A DNA stretch of 64,000 nt from Ruminococcus flavefaciens (GTDB lineage: Bacteria; Bacillota; Clostridia; Oscillospirales; Ruminococcaceae): positions 1 through 64,000 of the forward strand of contig DBXO01000011.1 of the NCBI GenBank assembly GCA_002309635.1. Direction: 5' to 3'. The notes under the pieces are model-generated. The model ran no database searches. It was not told the origin of the DNA and worked only from the letters and a program-made list of their open reading frames with translations. Positions 34,552 to 43,162 of the stretch are shown piece after piece (within the stretch, counting starts at the first letter, position 1; each line of letters begins with the position of its first letter). Both the position numbers and the translations under genes were made by a program.

Positions 34552-37500
34552 TTACAATGATGTTTTTGTAGATTGACCCATGTTTTTAACTTTGCATACT
34601 ATTATTCTAGTTTCAATCTTATCTTTCAATAGTTTTCGCACGTCGCTCTTATTATGACTGTCTTGAATAGAAAAACTGGTAATATATTCTTTTTTCTCCA
34701 AATATTCTGCCAGTTTTTCATTCTCAATAGAATACCTCAGCTTAACATCGTGACGTCTTGTTCTATCATCAAGGTCTTTATAGATTTTATTAAGCTTTTT
34801 GAAGCATCGTTCCAAGTCATCACACCCTAAGAGCCTATAATTATTAAGCAATAACTTGTTTTGATTATTTTCATCAAGTTCTTCCCAGGCTTTAAAAAAT
34901 ATCTCCTTATTGATCACGTAAGCATTGCCAACTATTATTTGTGCAAGGCTTTTACTCATAAAATCACAGGCATATTTACTGATCAATGTCTGTTTCGTAT
35001 TATGTGGAATTTGGGGACTAATAACCAGATCATATAATAAATCCTCATTTATAGTAATATCATCCATATTACTAATGTAATCATTCTGATTAATAATCAA
35101 GAATTCCAGCCTCAAATCAGGATGTGCTTCTGAAATGGCCTCATAATTCTCAGTTGAAAATGGAACTGCTTTCTTTTCAATCAAAATCTTCATTTTACTA
35201 TCAGAAATTGTATCATATGTGGAAGAAAAGCTACTGATATTTAAAGAACTAATCAGCTTACTAAATACGTTATCCTCAATGTCGCTTGTTATTATATCTT
35301 CCTTTAGCTTATCTGTAACCTCCCTGCCCTCAGATTGCACAATCGAATCACAATGAGAAGAAATGAACGCTTTTAATTCATTAGAAAAACCAAAGTTATC
35401 ATGATATATATTAATGTTCCCACAGTTGGCAGCAACTTTACTATCTTTAAATAACTGACCCCATATTAACTTAACACATTCAGGTTTGTCATCTATTAAG
35501 TCTCCACAAAACTGGCTAATATCGGAAACACAAAATTCTTCATGGTTAATAATATGAGTTCTCATTTCGTTATCTTCCAGATATTCTTTAGTTAGTATAA
35601 TTATACTATCAATATCCTCATGTATGTTCTTCTCATCAAAGAAAATAGAGCTCATATATATACCAAATTTTTCATGTATGTAAGTAAGAAGAGGTTCATA
35701 ATTAAGCTTTAAAATGGTAGAATAATTCTTAGTGGTTAATTCATCCAACAATGTAGCATTTTTATATTTTACTATTTCTCTTATCATGTAACTATTAATT
35801 ACATAATAGTCATTATCAAAAATAAAGTCTATAATATCAGTATCAACATTTTCAGATGATATTTTTTCAAATTCTATACTCAATTCAGAGATTATTTTCT
35901 TCAGTTTTTCATTTTCCAAAACAGTCTCCTGTGATTTATCAATCAAATCATGAATAATATCGCTGTGCTCGATCATAAATTTACTAATTAGTCCTTTATC
36001 GTTTGAATCATCATAAAAATAGCAACTCGAATCCTCCTGCTCTTTTATATCTTCTATATCAGCATAGGCAAAGATTAACCTTAAATAAAAAGTCTTTCTT
36101 TCATATGTTATTTTAGAATTGTTATATATTACCTCCCACATCTCTTGCCATATATGTGATAAAATCTTTATAAATTTAGCTTTATTCTTACAATTTTCAA
36201 TAAATCCATCTATAAACTCCCACGGCACTTCATCGTCATTTGATAACTGTTCAATAAAGGCCTCTAGCTTACTATTGTTTTTATCAGAAGATAGCAAGCT
36301 ATTTAATAAATCATAATTATATATTTCCCTTGAATGAAATTCAAATTCCTGAAGTTGAGAGATAATCATATTAGTTTTGGTTAATGAATACACATAATCT
36401 AATTTAACATGATTCTTCACAGATAAAATAAAGTTCATGTCATCTATGGTCAGACTTATCCCCTTAAAATAATTGATATAATTAGCATATTTCTCGTTAA
36501 TATAGCCTCGTCGCAATAAAAATGTCAACAATTTATTTGCTCGTACTTTTTCAGGTAATACTTTTTCAACATCAAATACTTCAATTAACTTTTTTAAAGA
36601 ATATGTATTAATTTCTCGTATTTTGTTTTTATTATTCTCTATAGCCTTTAATGCTTCATGTTTTTTTGATTCAAAAAGATTATTCCATCTTTTTATGTAT
36701 GATTCTAGAATTTCATTTTTGCAATTAATAGAGTCGTTATTACCATTCCACACTCGATAATCAATAATCACGTGTTGACCGTACAACTTATTAATATCAA
36801 AACTATCATTCATGATAGAATTTATACTATACTCTGTGCGATTGTGAATATCTCCAATTCTTAACCTATAAACTTGACCGTTCCAACCTGTTAAAGCTGA
36901 CAACATAGCAATTTTTATTTCGCGTTTTTCATTTAATACTTCGTTTTCAGCTTCATCAATCTGTTGCTCATATCTTTCTATCTGTAATACTAATTCTTTT
37001 GTTACCTCTCTTTTACTCTGATTAATTTTACTAAAAGCTTCTTTTACAATGCCTGTTTCAGCTTGAAGATCTGCAAAATCCTTTGGATAAAGATTCTTAA
37101 ATATTATTAAGGACATCATTTCTTCATCTTTTAGTTTAAGGTTCTGTCTATTACGCAATGTTCTTCTGTAAAGTATAAATTCATTGTAAATATTATGAAG
37201 CACTCTCATATCGGTAATATAAGGTGCAACGTCAAATATGTATTCCTGGGAAATACCATGTTTCTTATCCTTATCATTAATATGAAGCATTTCTATTAAT
37301 ACATCAGCTGAATTTGTCGAATTCATTACTGGGATTACAGGTATTATATAATCGAAGAACTTAGTTCTGTCCTCATTGGAAAAAATGTCATCTCTGACAG
37401 CATAAATAAATTTTATGATCTTACGTTTCCTTATATTATCATAATTGTTTAATAACGTATTCAATTCTCTTATTTTTTCAAATAATTCAATATCATTGAA

Positions 37501-38295
37501 CCGATCTAAATCTTCAAAAAAAACATAACAATAATCCGTCGCTTCAAAGAAATACATAATTTCATCTAAATTTTTATTAAAAATAGTATCTGGATCGACT
37601 TTGCTTTCTACTTTGGTATCAGCAGGCAGTTTTATTTCTTTTATTTGAGCATTTGATAATAATTTGAACGTTAATTTGGACACCATAAATACAGAAATTA
37701 AAATAACTGCAATAAATACAAACCACGACATGACAGATGGGAAACTATATTTATTGCCAGCCTCGATAATTTTATCTGAAATCCCCTTTATTATATATGG
37801 AGCGAATATGTATACGAAAAAAGCTACTAAAATTATTAAAGCTACTAAATAAGAAAAAACTTTACACTTACTAATCTTATGTAGTTTCCTATATCTGCTT
37901 TGAGGTATCTCGCTATAATCTACTTTATAAAAAAGTTGTTTCAGTATACTTTTCTCCAACAATCCCATTGAAGGTGCATTATTATCATTCATATTATCTC
38001 CTGATTCAAATGAAGCTATTGATATATTAATCGCCTTCTTATTAACTTTGGGATTATTCTTTAAAAATGTTTCAATAATACTACTCTTTCCCGAACCGTA
38101 TGGACCTGATATAGCAATGTTTCTCACTTTATCATTTTTTAATGCTATATTGAAAGCATAAAAATATTCTGATTTATCCGGTATATTATCTATTGGTGCC
38201 AAATCAACATAATCCAAATTATTTTCATCGATTGACTTATTGGATTCTTCATGTTTAAAGATGTTTTTTATTCTTGCTAACAAGTTGAACTCCAT
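34552..38295 (-). CDS. YobI-like large P-loop NTPase (defence-associated)
   Basis: A 1247-residue protein. The N-terminal NTPase of KAP/YobI type has Walker A GPYGSGKSS (about residue 64), two membrane helices (about 145-170 and 187-208) inserted in the domain, and Walker B YCYVFFEDLDRF. Helical, repeat-like sequence fills the remaining 850 residues. The membrane-inserted P-loop plus long alpha-solenoid resembles YobI and other KAP/STAND-like NTPases found in defence islands; activation by a phage cue followed by cell arrest is a plausible mode (inference). It has its own promoter and terminator, so it is an independent unit. Confidence 0.75.
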   Translation of the reverse strand: MEFNLLARIKNIFKHEESNKSIDENNLDYVDLAPIDNIPDKSEYFYAFNIALKNDKVRNIAISGPYGSGKSSIIETFLKNNPKVNKKAINISIASFESGDNMNDNNAPSMGLLEKSILKQLFYKVDYSEIPQSRYRKLHKISKCKVFSYLVALIILVAFFVYIFAPYIIKGISDKIIEAGNKYSFPSVMSWFVFIAVILISVFMVSKLTFKLLSNAQIKEIKLPADTKVESKVDPDTIFNKNLDEIMYFFEATDYCYVFFEDLDRFNDIELFEKIRELNTLLNNYDNIRKRKIIKFIYAVRDDIFSNEDRTKFFDYIIPVIPVMNSTNSADVLIEMLHINDKDKKHGISQEYIFDVAPYITDMRVLHNIYNEFILYRRTLRNRQNLKLKDEEMMSLIIFKNLYPKDFADLQAETGIVKEAFSKINQSKREVTKELVLQIERYEQQIDEAENEVLNEKREIKIAMLSALTGWNGQVYRLRIGDIHNRTEYSINSIMNDSFDINKLYGQHVIIDYRVWNGNNDSINCKNEILESYIKRWNNLFESKKHEALKAIENNKNKIREINTYSLKKLIEVFDVEKVLPEKVRANKLLTFLLRRGYINEKYANYINYFKGISLTIDDMNFILSVKNHVKLDYVYSLTKTNMIISQLQEFEFHSREIYNYDLLNSLLSSDKNNSKLEAFIEQLSNDDEVPWEFIDGFIENCKNKAKFIKILSHIWQEMWEVIYNNSKITYERKTFYLRLIFAYADIEDIKEQEDSSCYFYDDSNDKGLISKFMIEHSDIIHDLIDKSQETVLENEKLKKIISELSIEFEKISSENVDTDIIDFIFDNDYYVINSYMIREIVKYKNATLLDELTTKNYSTILKLNYEPLLTYIHEKFGIYMSSIFFDEKNIHEDIDSIIILTKEYLEDNEMRTHIINHEEFCVSDISQFCGDLIDDKPECVKLIWGQLFKDSKVAANCGNINIYHDNFGFSNELKAFISSHCDSIVQSEGREVTDKLKEDIITSDIEDNVFSKLISSLNISSFSSTYDTISDSKMKILIEKKAVPFSTENYEAISEAHPDLRLEFLIINQNDYISNMDDITINEDLLYDLVISPQIPHNTKQTLISKYACDFMSKSLAQIIVGNAYVINKEIFFKAWEELDENNQNKLLLNNYRLLGCDDLERCFKKLNKIYKDLDDRTRRHDVKLRYSIENEKLAEYLEKKEYITSFSIQDSHNKSDVRKLLKDKIETRIIVCKVKNMGQSTKTSL

Positions 38296-38334
38296 AATAT
38301 ATACCTCCCGATTGATACCATATTTTGCAATTTT

Positions 38335-38363
38335 ATTGTAACATATTTTATATGATATATCAA
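38335..38363 (-). promoter_or_regulatory. Promoter of the YobI-like gene
   Basis: Minus strand: TTGATA (38363-38358), 17 bp, TACAAT (38340-38335), upstream of a GGGAGG ribosome site. Confidence 0.65.
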
Positions 38364-38485
38364 TGGAAAAAGCACCAAATTTATGAATATATCGAAGATT
38401 AATCCTTTACAATCTTACAAATCGTAATTAATTGCCTCTATGGCACACTCTTTCTATAAATACTAATGTGTTACAGCAATCTATG

Positions 38486-40003
38486 TTATAATTCCTCAGT
38501 AAATATCAAGCTTCCAACAATGTAAAATTCGAGTATGCTGTCATTGACAATGATCTTATCTATTAAAAATTCAAAAGCCTGCGGCTCGAATTCGATCATT
38601 ATATTCTCACGCTTTTCAAAATACCCTATGAGCATTTCTATGTTGTTCAGCATAGTATCATCTGACTGCGATAACAAACGGATATCTTTGTACAGCTTAT
38701 TAATCCTTACATTTACCTCTATATTTTGATCTATAAGTTTAGCTTCATTAAGAAATCCCTTTGTCCGAAGCGCTGCTAAAACTTTCAGCTGTTCCTTTAA
38801 CTTCAATACGTTTCGACGCAGTTCAATGATATTTGCACTGCCGTTTGCTTTTTTAGTCATTGCTTCCTGCAGTGACTTATGCATAGAAATTATCAATTCC
38901 GAATAATTTGAATACAGTATATTGAATAGCCTTATAAAAGCATCTTTCACGCTGTCTTCTGATATTTTTTTTGCTTCACACAGTCTTGCGCTGTAATCAT
39001 GCTTATTGCATACCCAATAAAACTTATCCCTGCACTTTTTTCGATGGAAATTGCTATTACATTTACCGCATACTATCTTTTTTGAAAATGGATGCTCTTT
39101 TCTCTCTGTGTTATTTATAAAACGCTGCTCCAATATCTTCTGAGCAATTTCAAATGTTTCTCTTGAAATTATCGGTTCATGAGTGTTTTCGATATAGTAC
39201 ATATCCTTTTCGCCTTTATTCAAGCACCTTTTCCGTGCAAAAATATCAGGACAAAAAGTTTTTTGAAACAACGAATCACCAATATACCTTTCATTTCTCA
39301 GGATATAGCCGATCGTAGAATATGAAAGCTTTACTATCCCTGCATATTTCTTATTGATAAAATCGACAGTACTTTGAATACCTTTTCCATTTACATAATT
39401 ATTAAATATATCCCGTACGATAACAGCTTCATTTTCATTAACTGCTAATCCTTTATTTTTAAGTATATACCCAAAAGGAGCATGGACCTGAGAATAGGTT
39501 CCGTTTTTCATCTTTCTGCGTATGCTCCATTTCATGTTCTCTGAAATAGAAATGGATTCTTCCTGTGCCAGTCCGCCCATAATTGTAATCATAAGTTCGT
39601 CGTTAATATTCGCGGTATCAATGTTCTCTTTTTCAAACATAACAGTGATACCAAGTGATGTCAGTTCCCTGATATTTTTCAAGCAGTCTCTTGTGTTACG
39701 GGCGAAGCGGCTGATAGATTTCGTATAAACTCGATCTATTCTTCCTTTTCTACAATCGGCTATCAAGCGTAGGAACTCTGTCCTCTTTTCCGTGGATGTA
39801 CCTGTGATGCCCTCATCTGCGTAAATATCAATGAGAGTCTCAGTTTCGGAGTCCTCGAATTTATGGCTGTAATATGTCAGCTGAGAGTTATATGAATTGA
39901 GCTGATCGTCACTGCTCGATGATACCCTGCAATATGCAGCTACTCGCAATAAGCGCCGTACATCATCTGTGACTTGCGGCTGTATAACCGTAACTGTTGG
40001 CAT
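38486..40003 (-). CDS. Large serine recombinase (element integrase)
   Basis: About 505 residues from the ATG at 40003 (AGGAGGT upstream). Resolvase domain with the catalytic Ser in AAYCRVSS, then GITGTSTEKRTEF, SISRFARNT and FEKENIDT; recombinase domain (HAPFGYILKNKG); zinc ribbon (CGKCNSNFHRKKC); C-terminal helices. It is the likely integrase of the conjugative element to its right, for which it marks the left end. Two small genes precede it in the same direction. It shares an 11-base motif upstream of its start with the other recombinase pair. Confidence 0.88.
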   Translation of the reverse strand: MPTVTVIQPQVTDDVRRLLRVAAYCRVSSSSDDQLNSYNSQLTYYSHKFEDSETETLIDIYADEGITGTSTEKRTEFLRLIADCRKGRIDRVYTKSISRFARNTRDCLKNIRELTSLGITVMFEKENIDTANINDELMITIMGGLAQEESISISENMKWSIRRKMKNGTYSQVHAPFGYILKNKGLAVNENEAVIVRDIFNNYVNGKGIQSTVDFINKKYAGIVKLSYSTIGYILRNERYIGDSLFQKTFCPDIFARKRCLNKGEKDMYYIENTHEPIISRETFEIAQKILEQRFINNTERKEHPFSKKIVCGKCNSNFHRKKCRDKFYWVCNKHDYSARLCEAKKISEDSVKDAFIRLFNILYSNYSELIISMHKSLQEAMTKKANGSANIIELRRNVLKLKEQLKVLAALRTKGFLNEAKLIDQNIEVNVRINKLYKDIRLLSQSDDTMLNNIEMLIGYFEKRENIMIEFEPQAFEFLIDKIIVNDSILEFYIVGSLIFTEEL

Positions 40004-40157
40004 TTCTGCCACCTCCTGTCTCAGCCACATTATATCGTTTTTCCCCTCAAAAAGTAATCACCACAACCACCTATTTTTCGGTGTTGAAACTGTGCAGAAC
40101 CGACTACTGTCCGTTGGCTTCAACATTGCAGTTGTGCTTTTATTCATCAAAAATGGC

Positions 40158-40322
40158 TTATATATTAAGCTCCCATTCGGCAGCAGTCGGATATTTATTC
40201 TTTATATCATCGTAGCATTTTTCCTCGATCTTTTTCTTTTGATCCTCTGTCAATTTTTTCTGCTGTTCAAGAAAGATATGTATAAAAGCACACATAACAT
40301 CAGCCTGACCGTATTTTTTCAT
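40158..40322 (-). CDS. Small conserved-looking protein upstream of the integrase
   Basis: A 54-residue charged helical protein (starts MKKYGQADV, contains QQKKLTEDQKKKIEEK, ends WELNI) with AAAGGAG before its ATG. It overlaps the previous small gene by 23 bases. No family is recognised. Position suggests a recombination accessory or directionality factor. Confidence 0.6.
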   Translation of the reverse strand: MKKYGQADVMCAFIHIFLEQQKKLTEDQKKKIEEKCYDDIKNKYPTAAEWELNI

Positions 40323-40473
40323 TTTTTCGCTCCTTTACACATTTTTGTCGCGTACATAGTATGTATCCCGATGTATTGTCAGCCCAAACACAGCTTTTAC
40401 ATTTATATTCAGGCTTTAATTCTGCTGTTTTAAGCTTTTTCCTGAGTTTATCCCATTCAAGGCTATCTTCCAA
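40300..40473 (-). CDS. Small Cys4 zinc-ribbon-like protein (TTG start)
   Basis: A 57-residue frame with CKSC and CTRQKC pairs separated by 12 residues, as in a small zinc ribbon. No ATG is available; TTG at 40473 lies 9 bases after AGGGAG. Its end overlaps the next small gene. The overlap and Cys spacing support coding, but the start is uncertain. Confidence 0.5.
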   Translation of the reverse strand: MEDSLEWDKLRKKLKTAELKPEYKCKSCVWADNTSGYILCTRQKCVKERKNEKIRSG

Positions 40474-40499
40474 GCTATCACGCTCCCTGTATCATTAAT

Positions 40500-40572
40500 A
40501 TATAACGTAAATGCATAATTGTCCTTATGCACTTGCGTTATATCTGCGCCTGACATTGCTGTCAGGCGCAGA
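40500..40572. repeat. Two adjacent strong hairpins upstream of the integrase operon
   Basis: Hairpin 1: ATATAACGTAAATGCATAA (40500-40518) against 40525-40543, 19-bp arms with two mismatches. Hairpin 2: TCTGCGCCTGACA (40543-40555) against 40560-40572, a perfect 13-bp stem with a TTGC loop. Neither has a T-run. The remainder of 40474-40973 holds further small hairpins (40701-40719, CTCTATG/CATAGAG) and no supported gene, so it may contain a recombination or regulatory site. Confidence 0.6.
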
Positions 40573-40973
40573 ATTATATAACTCTTAAGCCTTCGCCTGA
40601 TTCTGATTTCAGGCATATTTCCGTGATATTTGACCTCGCACCCGTCACGGCGGAACAACAAGAACGATCAGTAGCTGCTGACCTCATGGAGATCTCATCC
40701 CTCTATGGTTCGCATAGAGCCGCCCTCATTGCGTGAGTCTGTGACTGGACGGAAGTATCATTATATTCCTGCTTTCATCGCCTTGCAGAGAGCTGCTCCG
40801 CATTCTGAAACGTCATATTTACCGCAAGCGTATGGTTTCTTTGGCTGCCGAATTTTAGTCCGACGCAGGATCAACGTATTCTTGTTGCTGTTCTTCTGTT
40901 TTCAAGGTACTAAGTAAAGAGCTTATTTCCCCTTACAATAATATAAAGGGTAGTTAGAAGTCTTTTGATACCC

Positions 40974-41387
40974 TTATTTTTTTGTTTTACCTAAAAGTTT
41001 GTTTAATTTGCACAGGATATGTTCCTTGTTTCTGTGTACGTTTTTCTGGCTGATTCCAAAATAATTAGCGCATTCCCTTTCTGTTTTTCCCTCATAGTAA
41101 ATCATATGTATTAATTCCTGTTCCTTCGGATACAGAGCTTTTATACAGGATATCAGCTTAGAGATAATTACATCATTTATAGCTTTCTCCTCTGTTCCAG
41201 TGTCAACAAGTGTGCTAAAATTCAGCTCGTCTAAAAGCTGAGAAAACTGTATTTCATGCTTATAGAACGACTCGTTATTATCCTCGATATTCCATTTTGT
41301 GCGATTGAAGTGTACATACACCTCATCGCTTACTTCAACATCGACCATTTCCTTACTGATCGTATCATATACTTTTATTGTTTTCAT
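40974..41387 (-). CDS. Sigma-70 region 4-like regulator of the element
   Basis: A 137-residue protein whose C-terminal half is a sigma region 4-like helix-turn-helix (LYPKEQELIHMIYYEGKTEREC then FGISQKNVHRNKEHI). The N-terminal half resembles the short sigma-like proteins of Tn916/Tn1549-type elements. It probably controls recombination or transfer genes. GGAGG precedes the ATG. Confidence 0.75.
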   Translation of the reverse strand: MKTIKVYDTISKEMVDVEVSDEVYVHFNRTKWNIEDNNESFYKHEIQFSQLLDELNFSTLVDTGTEEKAINDVIISKLISCIKALYPKEQELIHMIYYEGKTERECANYFGISQKNVHRNKEHILCKLNKLLGKTKK

Positions 41388-41480
41388 TATTTCCTCCGTT
41401 TTGATTCTTTCTTGTCAGATCAAAACAAAGGATTATGGATACTTAGCAGCTATACATAGCCACTTATTCGCTAAAAACAT

Positions 41481-41581
41481 AAAGCTCCATTCCGCTTTCA
41501 AAGCAGAATGGAGTCCTTTTATAAAATATAAAAGAGTAGGGTATGACAATGCTTCAAAAGCCTGTCAAACTCCTACTCTTT
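41481..41581. terminator. Two hairpins, terminator region below the agr locus
   Basis: AAAGCTCCATTC-GC with GC-GAATGGAG (41481-41513) is followed by a T4 run on the plus strand. A second stem, AAAGAGTAGG (41531-41540) with CCTACTCTTT (41572-41581), encloses TGACA/TGTCA and GCTT/AAGC pairs. They separate the agr-side genes from the sigma-like gene. Confidence 0.55.
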
Positions 41582-41583
41582 AC

Positions 41584-41757
41584 TCAAGGTGATGTTTGTA
41601 CTAAGGTTTTACCTATTATTTCTATTATTTTATGACATTTCCAACATTTTATCATTATAGCAAAATTGCTGTTGTTTTCTATTTTTTTTGACGGATAACA
41701 TACAACATCAAATAATCGCCCATTGCAATATGGGCAATGATATGAATGTCGATGCAT
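41584..41757 (-). CDS. Small zinc-ribbon protein
   Basis: A 57-residue protein with HCPYCNGRLFD and IKCWKCHKIIEI, a Com-like zinc ribbon of two CxxC knuckles. AAGGAG lies 15 bases upstream of the ATG, longer than usual. It follows the second XRE regulator. No function can be assigned. Confidence 0.6.
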   Translation of the reverse strand: MHRHSYHCPYCNGRLFDVVCYPSKKIENNSNFAIMIKCWKCHKIIEIIGKTLVQTSP

Positions 41758-41842
41758 AATTTTTTATCATCTCTCCTTTGCATTTAGCTGAACAGCTAAC
41801 TTTTTTGCAATAATTTTGCGGTGTTAACCGCAAAATTATTGT

Positions 41843-42205
41843 TCATTTTCTTATTACATTAATAAACATTTCCCAATCGCTGTCAGTTGCGTTTACAGCT
41901 TTTGCTACCCTCAATGCCCTTTTTACAACTTCCTTTGAATGCACATATTCAACTATATCAGGGGATAGGTTTCCTGAAGCTTTCTCATACAAATCGAAAA
42001 TTATGCATCGTTCCTCTTCATTCAAATTGAATACCTCAATCATCTTTTTAAGTAATTCCTGATCCGGGCATACTCTCTTTCCATGTTCAAGCTGACTGAG
42101 ATATCCCATTGAAATGCCAAGCATTTCTGCAAGTTCCTTGCTTTGCAGGGAATGTTTACGTTTTTGTTCGGATATGAACTGACCAAAATCAGTATGTGAG
42201 ATCAT
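41843..42205 (-). CDS. XRE-family transcriptional regulator
   Basis: A 120-residue protein with an N-terminal XRE helix-turn-helix (LQSKELAEMLGISMGYLSQLEHGKR) and a C-terminal helical domain. It lies just downstream of agrD and resembles phage/ICE repressors. Its target sites are not identified. Confidence 0.85.
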   Translation of the reverse strand: MISHTDFGQFISEQKRKHSLQSKELAEMLGISMGYLSQLEHGKRVCPDQELLKKMIEVFNLNEEERCIIFDLYEKASGNLSPDIVEYVHSKEVVKRALRVAKAVNATDSDWEMFINVIRK

Positions 42206-42337
42206 TTAGTATTGTCTTTATATCCTTTCCTACTATTCAACTATATTAATCAACTTTTTGCAAGAATTATATTATAAAATGGGAGATGAGATATGATATA
42301 TAATACGAGTCATATCTCATCATCCTTAACGGTTACA

Positions 42338-42457
42338 TTACTTTTTGAATTTAATAATGTTTTTGGGCATCTTTGGCTGATAACTTAAGCCATAACACGT
42401 TGTGTTAACTGATGTCTTAATTGTAAGTAATGTTAATGCTGCAATTATTTCTAACAT
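42338..42457 (-). CDS. agrD: AgrD-like autoinducer peptide precursor
   Basis: A 39-residue precursor: an amphipathic N-terminal helix (MLEIIAALTLLTIK), a core TTCYGLSY and the C-terminal recognition tail QPKMPKN, matching AgrD (C. perfringens ends ACLWFTHQPEEP). By that alignment the signal would be a five-residue thiolactone ring C-Y-G-L-S, possibly with N-terminal Thr residues (inference). GGAGGAGC precedes the ATG. It overlaps agrB by 7 bases. Confidence 0.85.
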   Translation of the reverse strand: MLEIIAALTLLTIKTSVNTTCYGLSYQPKMPKNIIKFKK

Positions 42458-43041
42458 TTTTTTTTGCTCCTCCTTTCTCTTTGTAATATTGCTATTACTA
42501 ATAGAATAGCATCCGCTAAAAGTGAAAAAGCAATAGATACAAATATATAATGATAATTTAAAATAAATGATAATATCTCAATAACAAACATTATGCTTCC
42601 TAAAATGATAGCAATTTTACGATATTTATCTTTTTCATAATCATCTATTTCTTTATTTGCATCTGCTAATGGTGAAAAAACTAATATAGATATGTATGAT
42701 ACCACACTCATTATAAATATAATTATAAAGTGATTATTTAATTCGCATTTACAAATAAAAGCATATATAATATAAATAACTATAGATAAACAAATACATC
42801 GTTCAGCAGTTTGACAGTGAAATCCTCCTGTATATTGTCTAAGAAGCAAATAAAAGAATGTAAATATTATACTTGGAATTATTAGCTTGATTCCTATAGC
42901 TATAATAAAAATAATAGATAAAACTATAACTTTTGATATTAGTAATTCCAGGCCATATATATAGCACTCTTTATCCTCATTTTCAACGATTTTTTTATTT
43001 ACCATTTTTGTTGCTATTATTCGAGCCAAATTATTTACCAT
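42451..43041 (-). CDS. agrB: AgrB peptide-processing endopeptidase
   Basis: A 196-residue membrane protein with the AgrB catalytic block RQYTGGFHCQTAERC, where the His and the Cys seven residues later form the active site. Several membrane helices follow. It cuts the C-terminal tail of AgrD and forms the thiolactone. A promoter lies directly upstream, so agrBD is transcribed apart from agrCA. Confidence 0.93.
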   Translation of the reverse strand: MVNNLARIIATKMVNKKIVENEDKECYIYGLELLISKVIVLSIIFIIAIGIKLIIPSIIFTFFYLLLRQYTGGFHCQTAERCICLSIVIYIIYAFICKCELNNHFIIIFIMSVVSYISILVFSPLADANKEIDDYEKDKYRKIAIILGSIMFVIEILSFILNYHYIFVSIAFSLLADAILLVIAILQRERRSKKKC

Positions 43042-43076
43042 ACTTTTAGCCTCAATTCAAGTTTCATTTCACATAA

Positions 43077-43105
43077 AGTATAGCCTTTAACATAAAAAAA
43101 ATCAA
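43077..43105 (-). promoter_or_regulatory. Promoter of agrBD
   Basis: Minus strand: TTGATT (43105-43100), 17 bp, TATACT (43082-43077). The -35 overlaps the last bases of the preceding terminator stem. Confidence 0.6.
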
Positions 43106-43156
43106 CCTTTTACGTCTCAGATGTCAAAAATTGACACCGAGATGTAAAAGGTTGAT
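43093..43156 (-). terminator. Long hairpin terminator between agrC and agrB
   Basis: ATCAACCTTTTAC-N-TCTC...TTGTCA-type arms (43101-43127 and 43131-43156) form an imperfect stem of about 26 bp with a short A-rich loop, followed on the minus strand by T8. It should end the agrAC transcript. Its inverted halves might also be regulator sites. Confidence 0.75.
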
Positions 43157-43162
43157 CACTCA

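Noticed and set aside
40416..40661. 81-residue frame on the minus strand
   Set aside because: It runs through two strong hairpins and overlaps a better-supported small Cys-rich gene in another frame.
40705..40917. 70-residue plus-strand frame
   Set aside because: No ribosome site, hairpin-rich DNA and a composition unlike the neighbouring genes.
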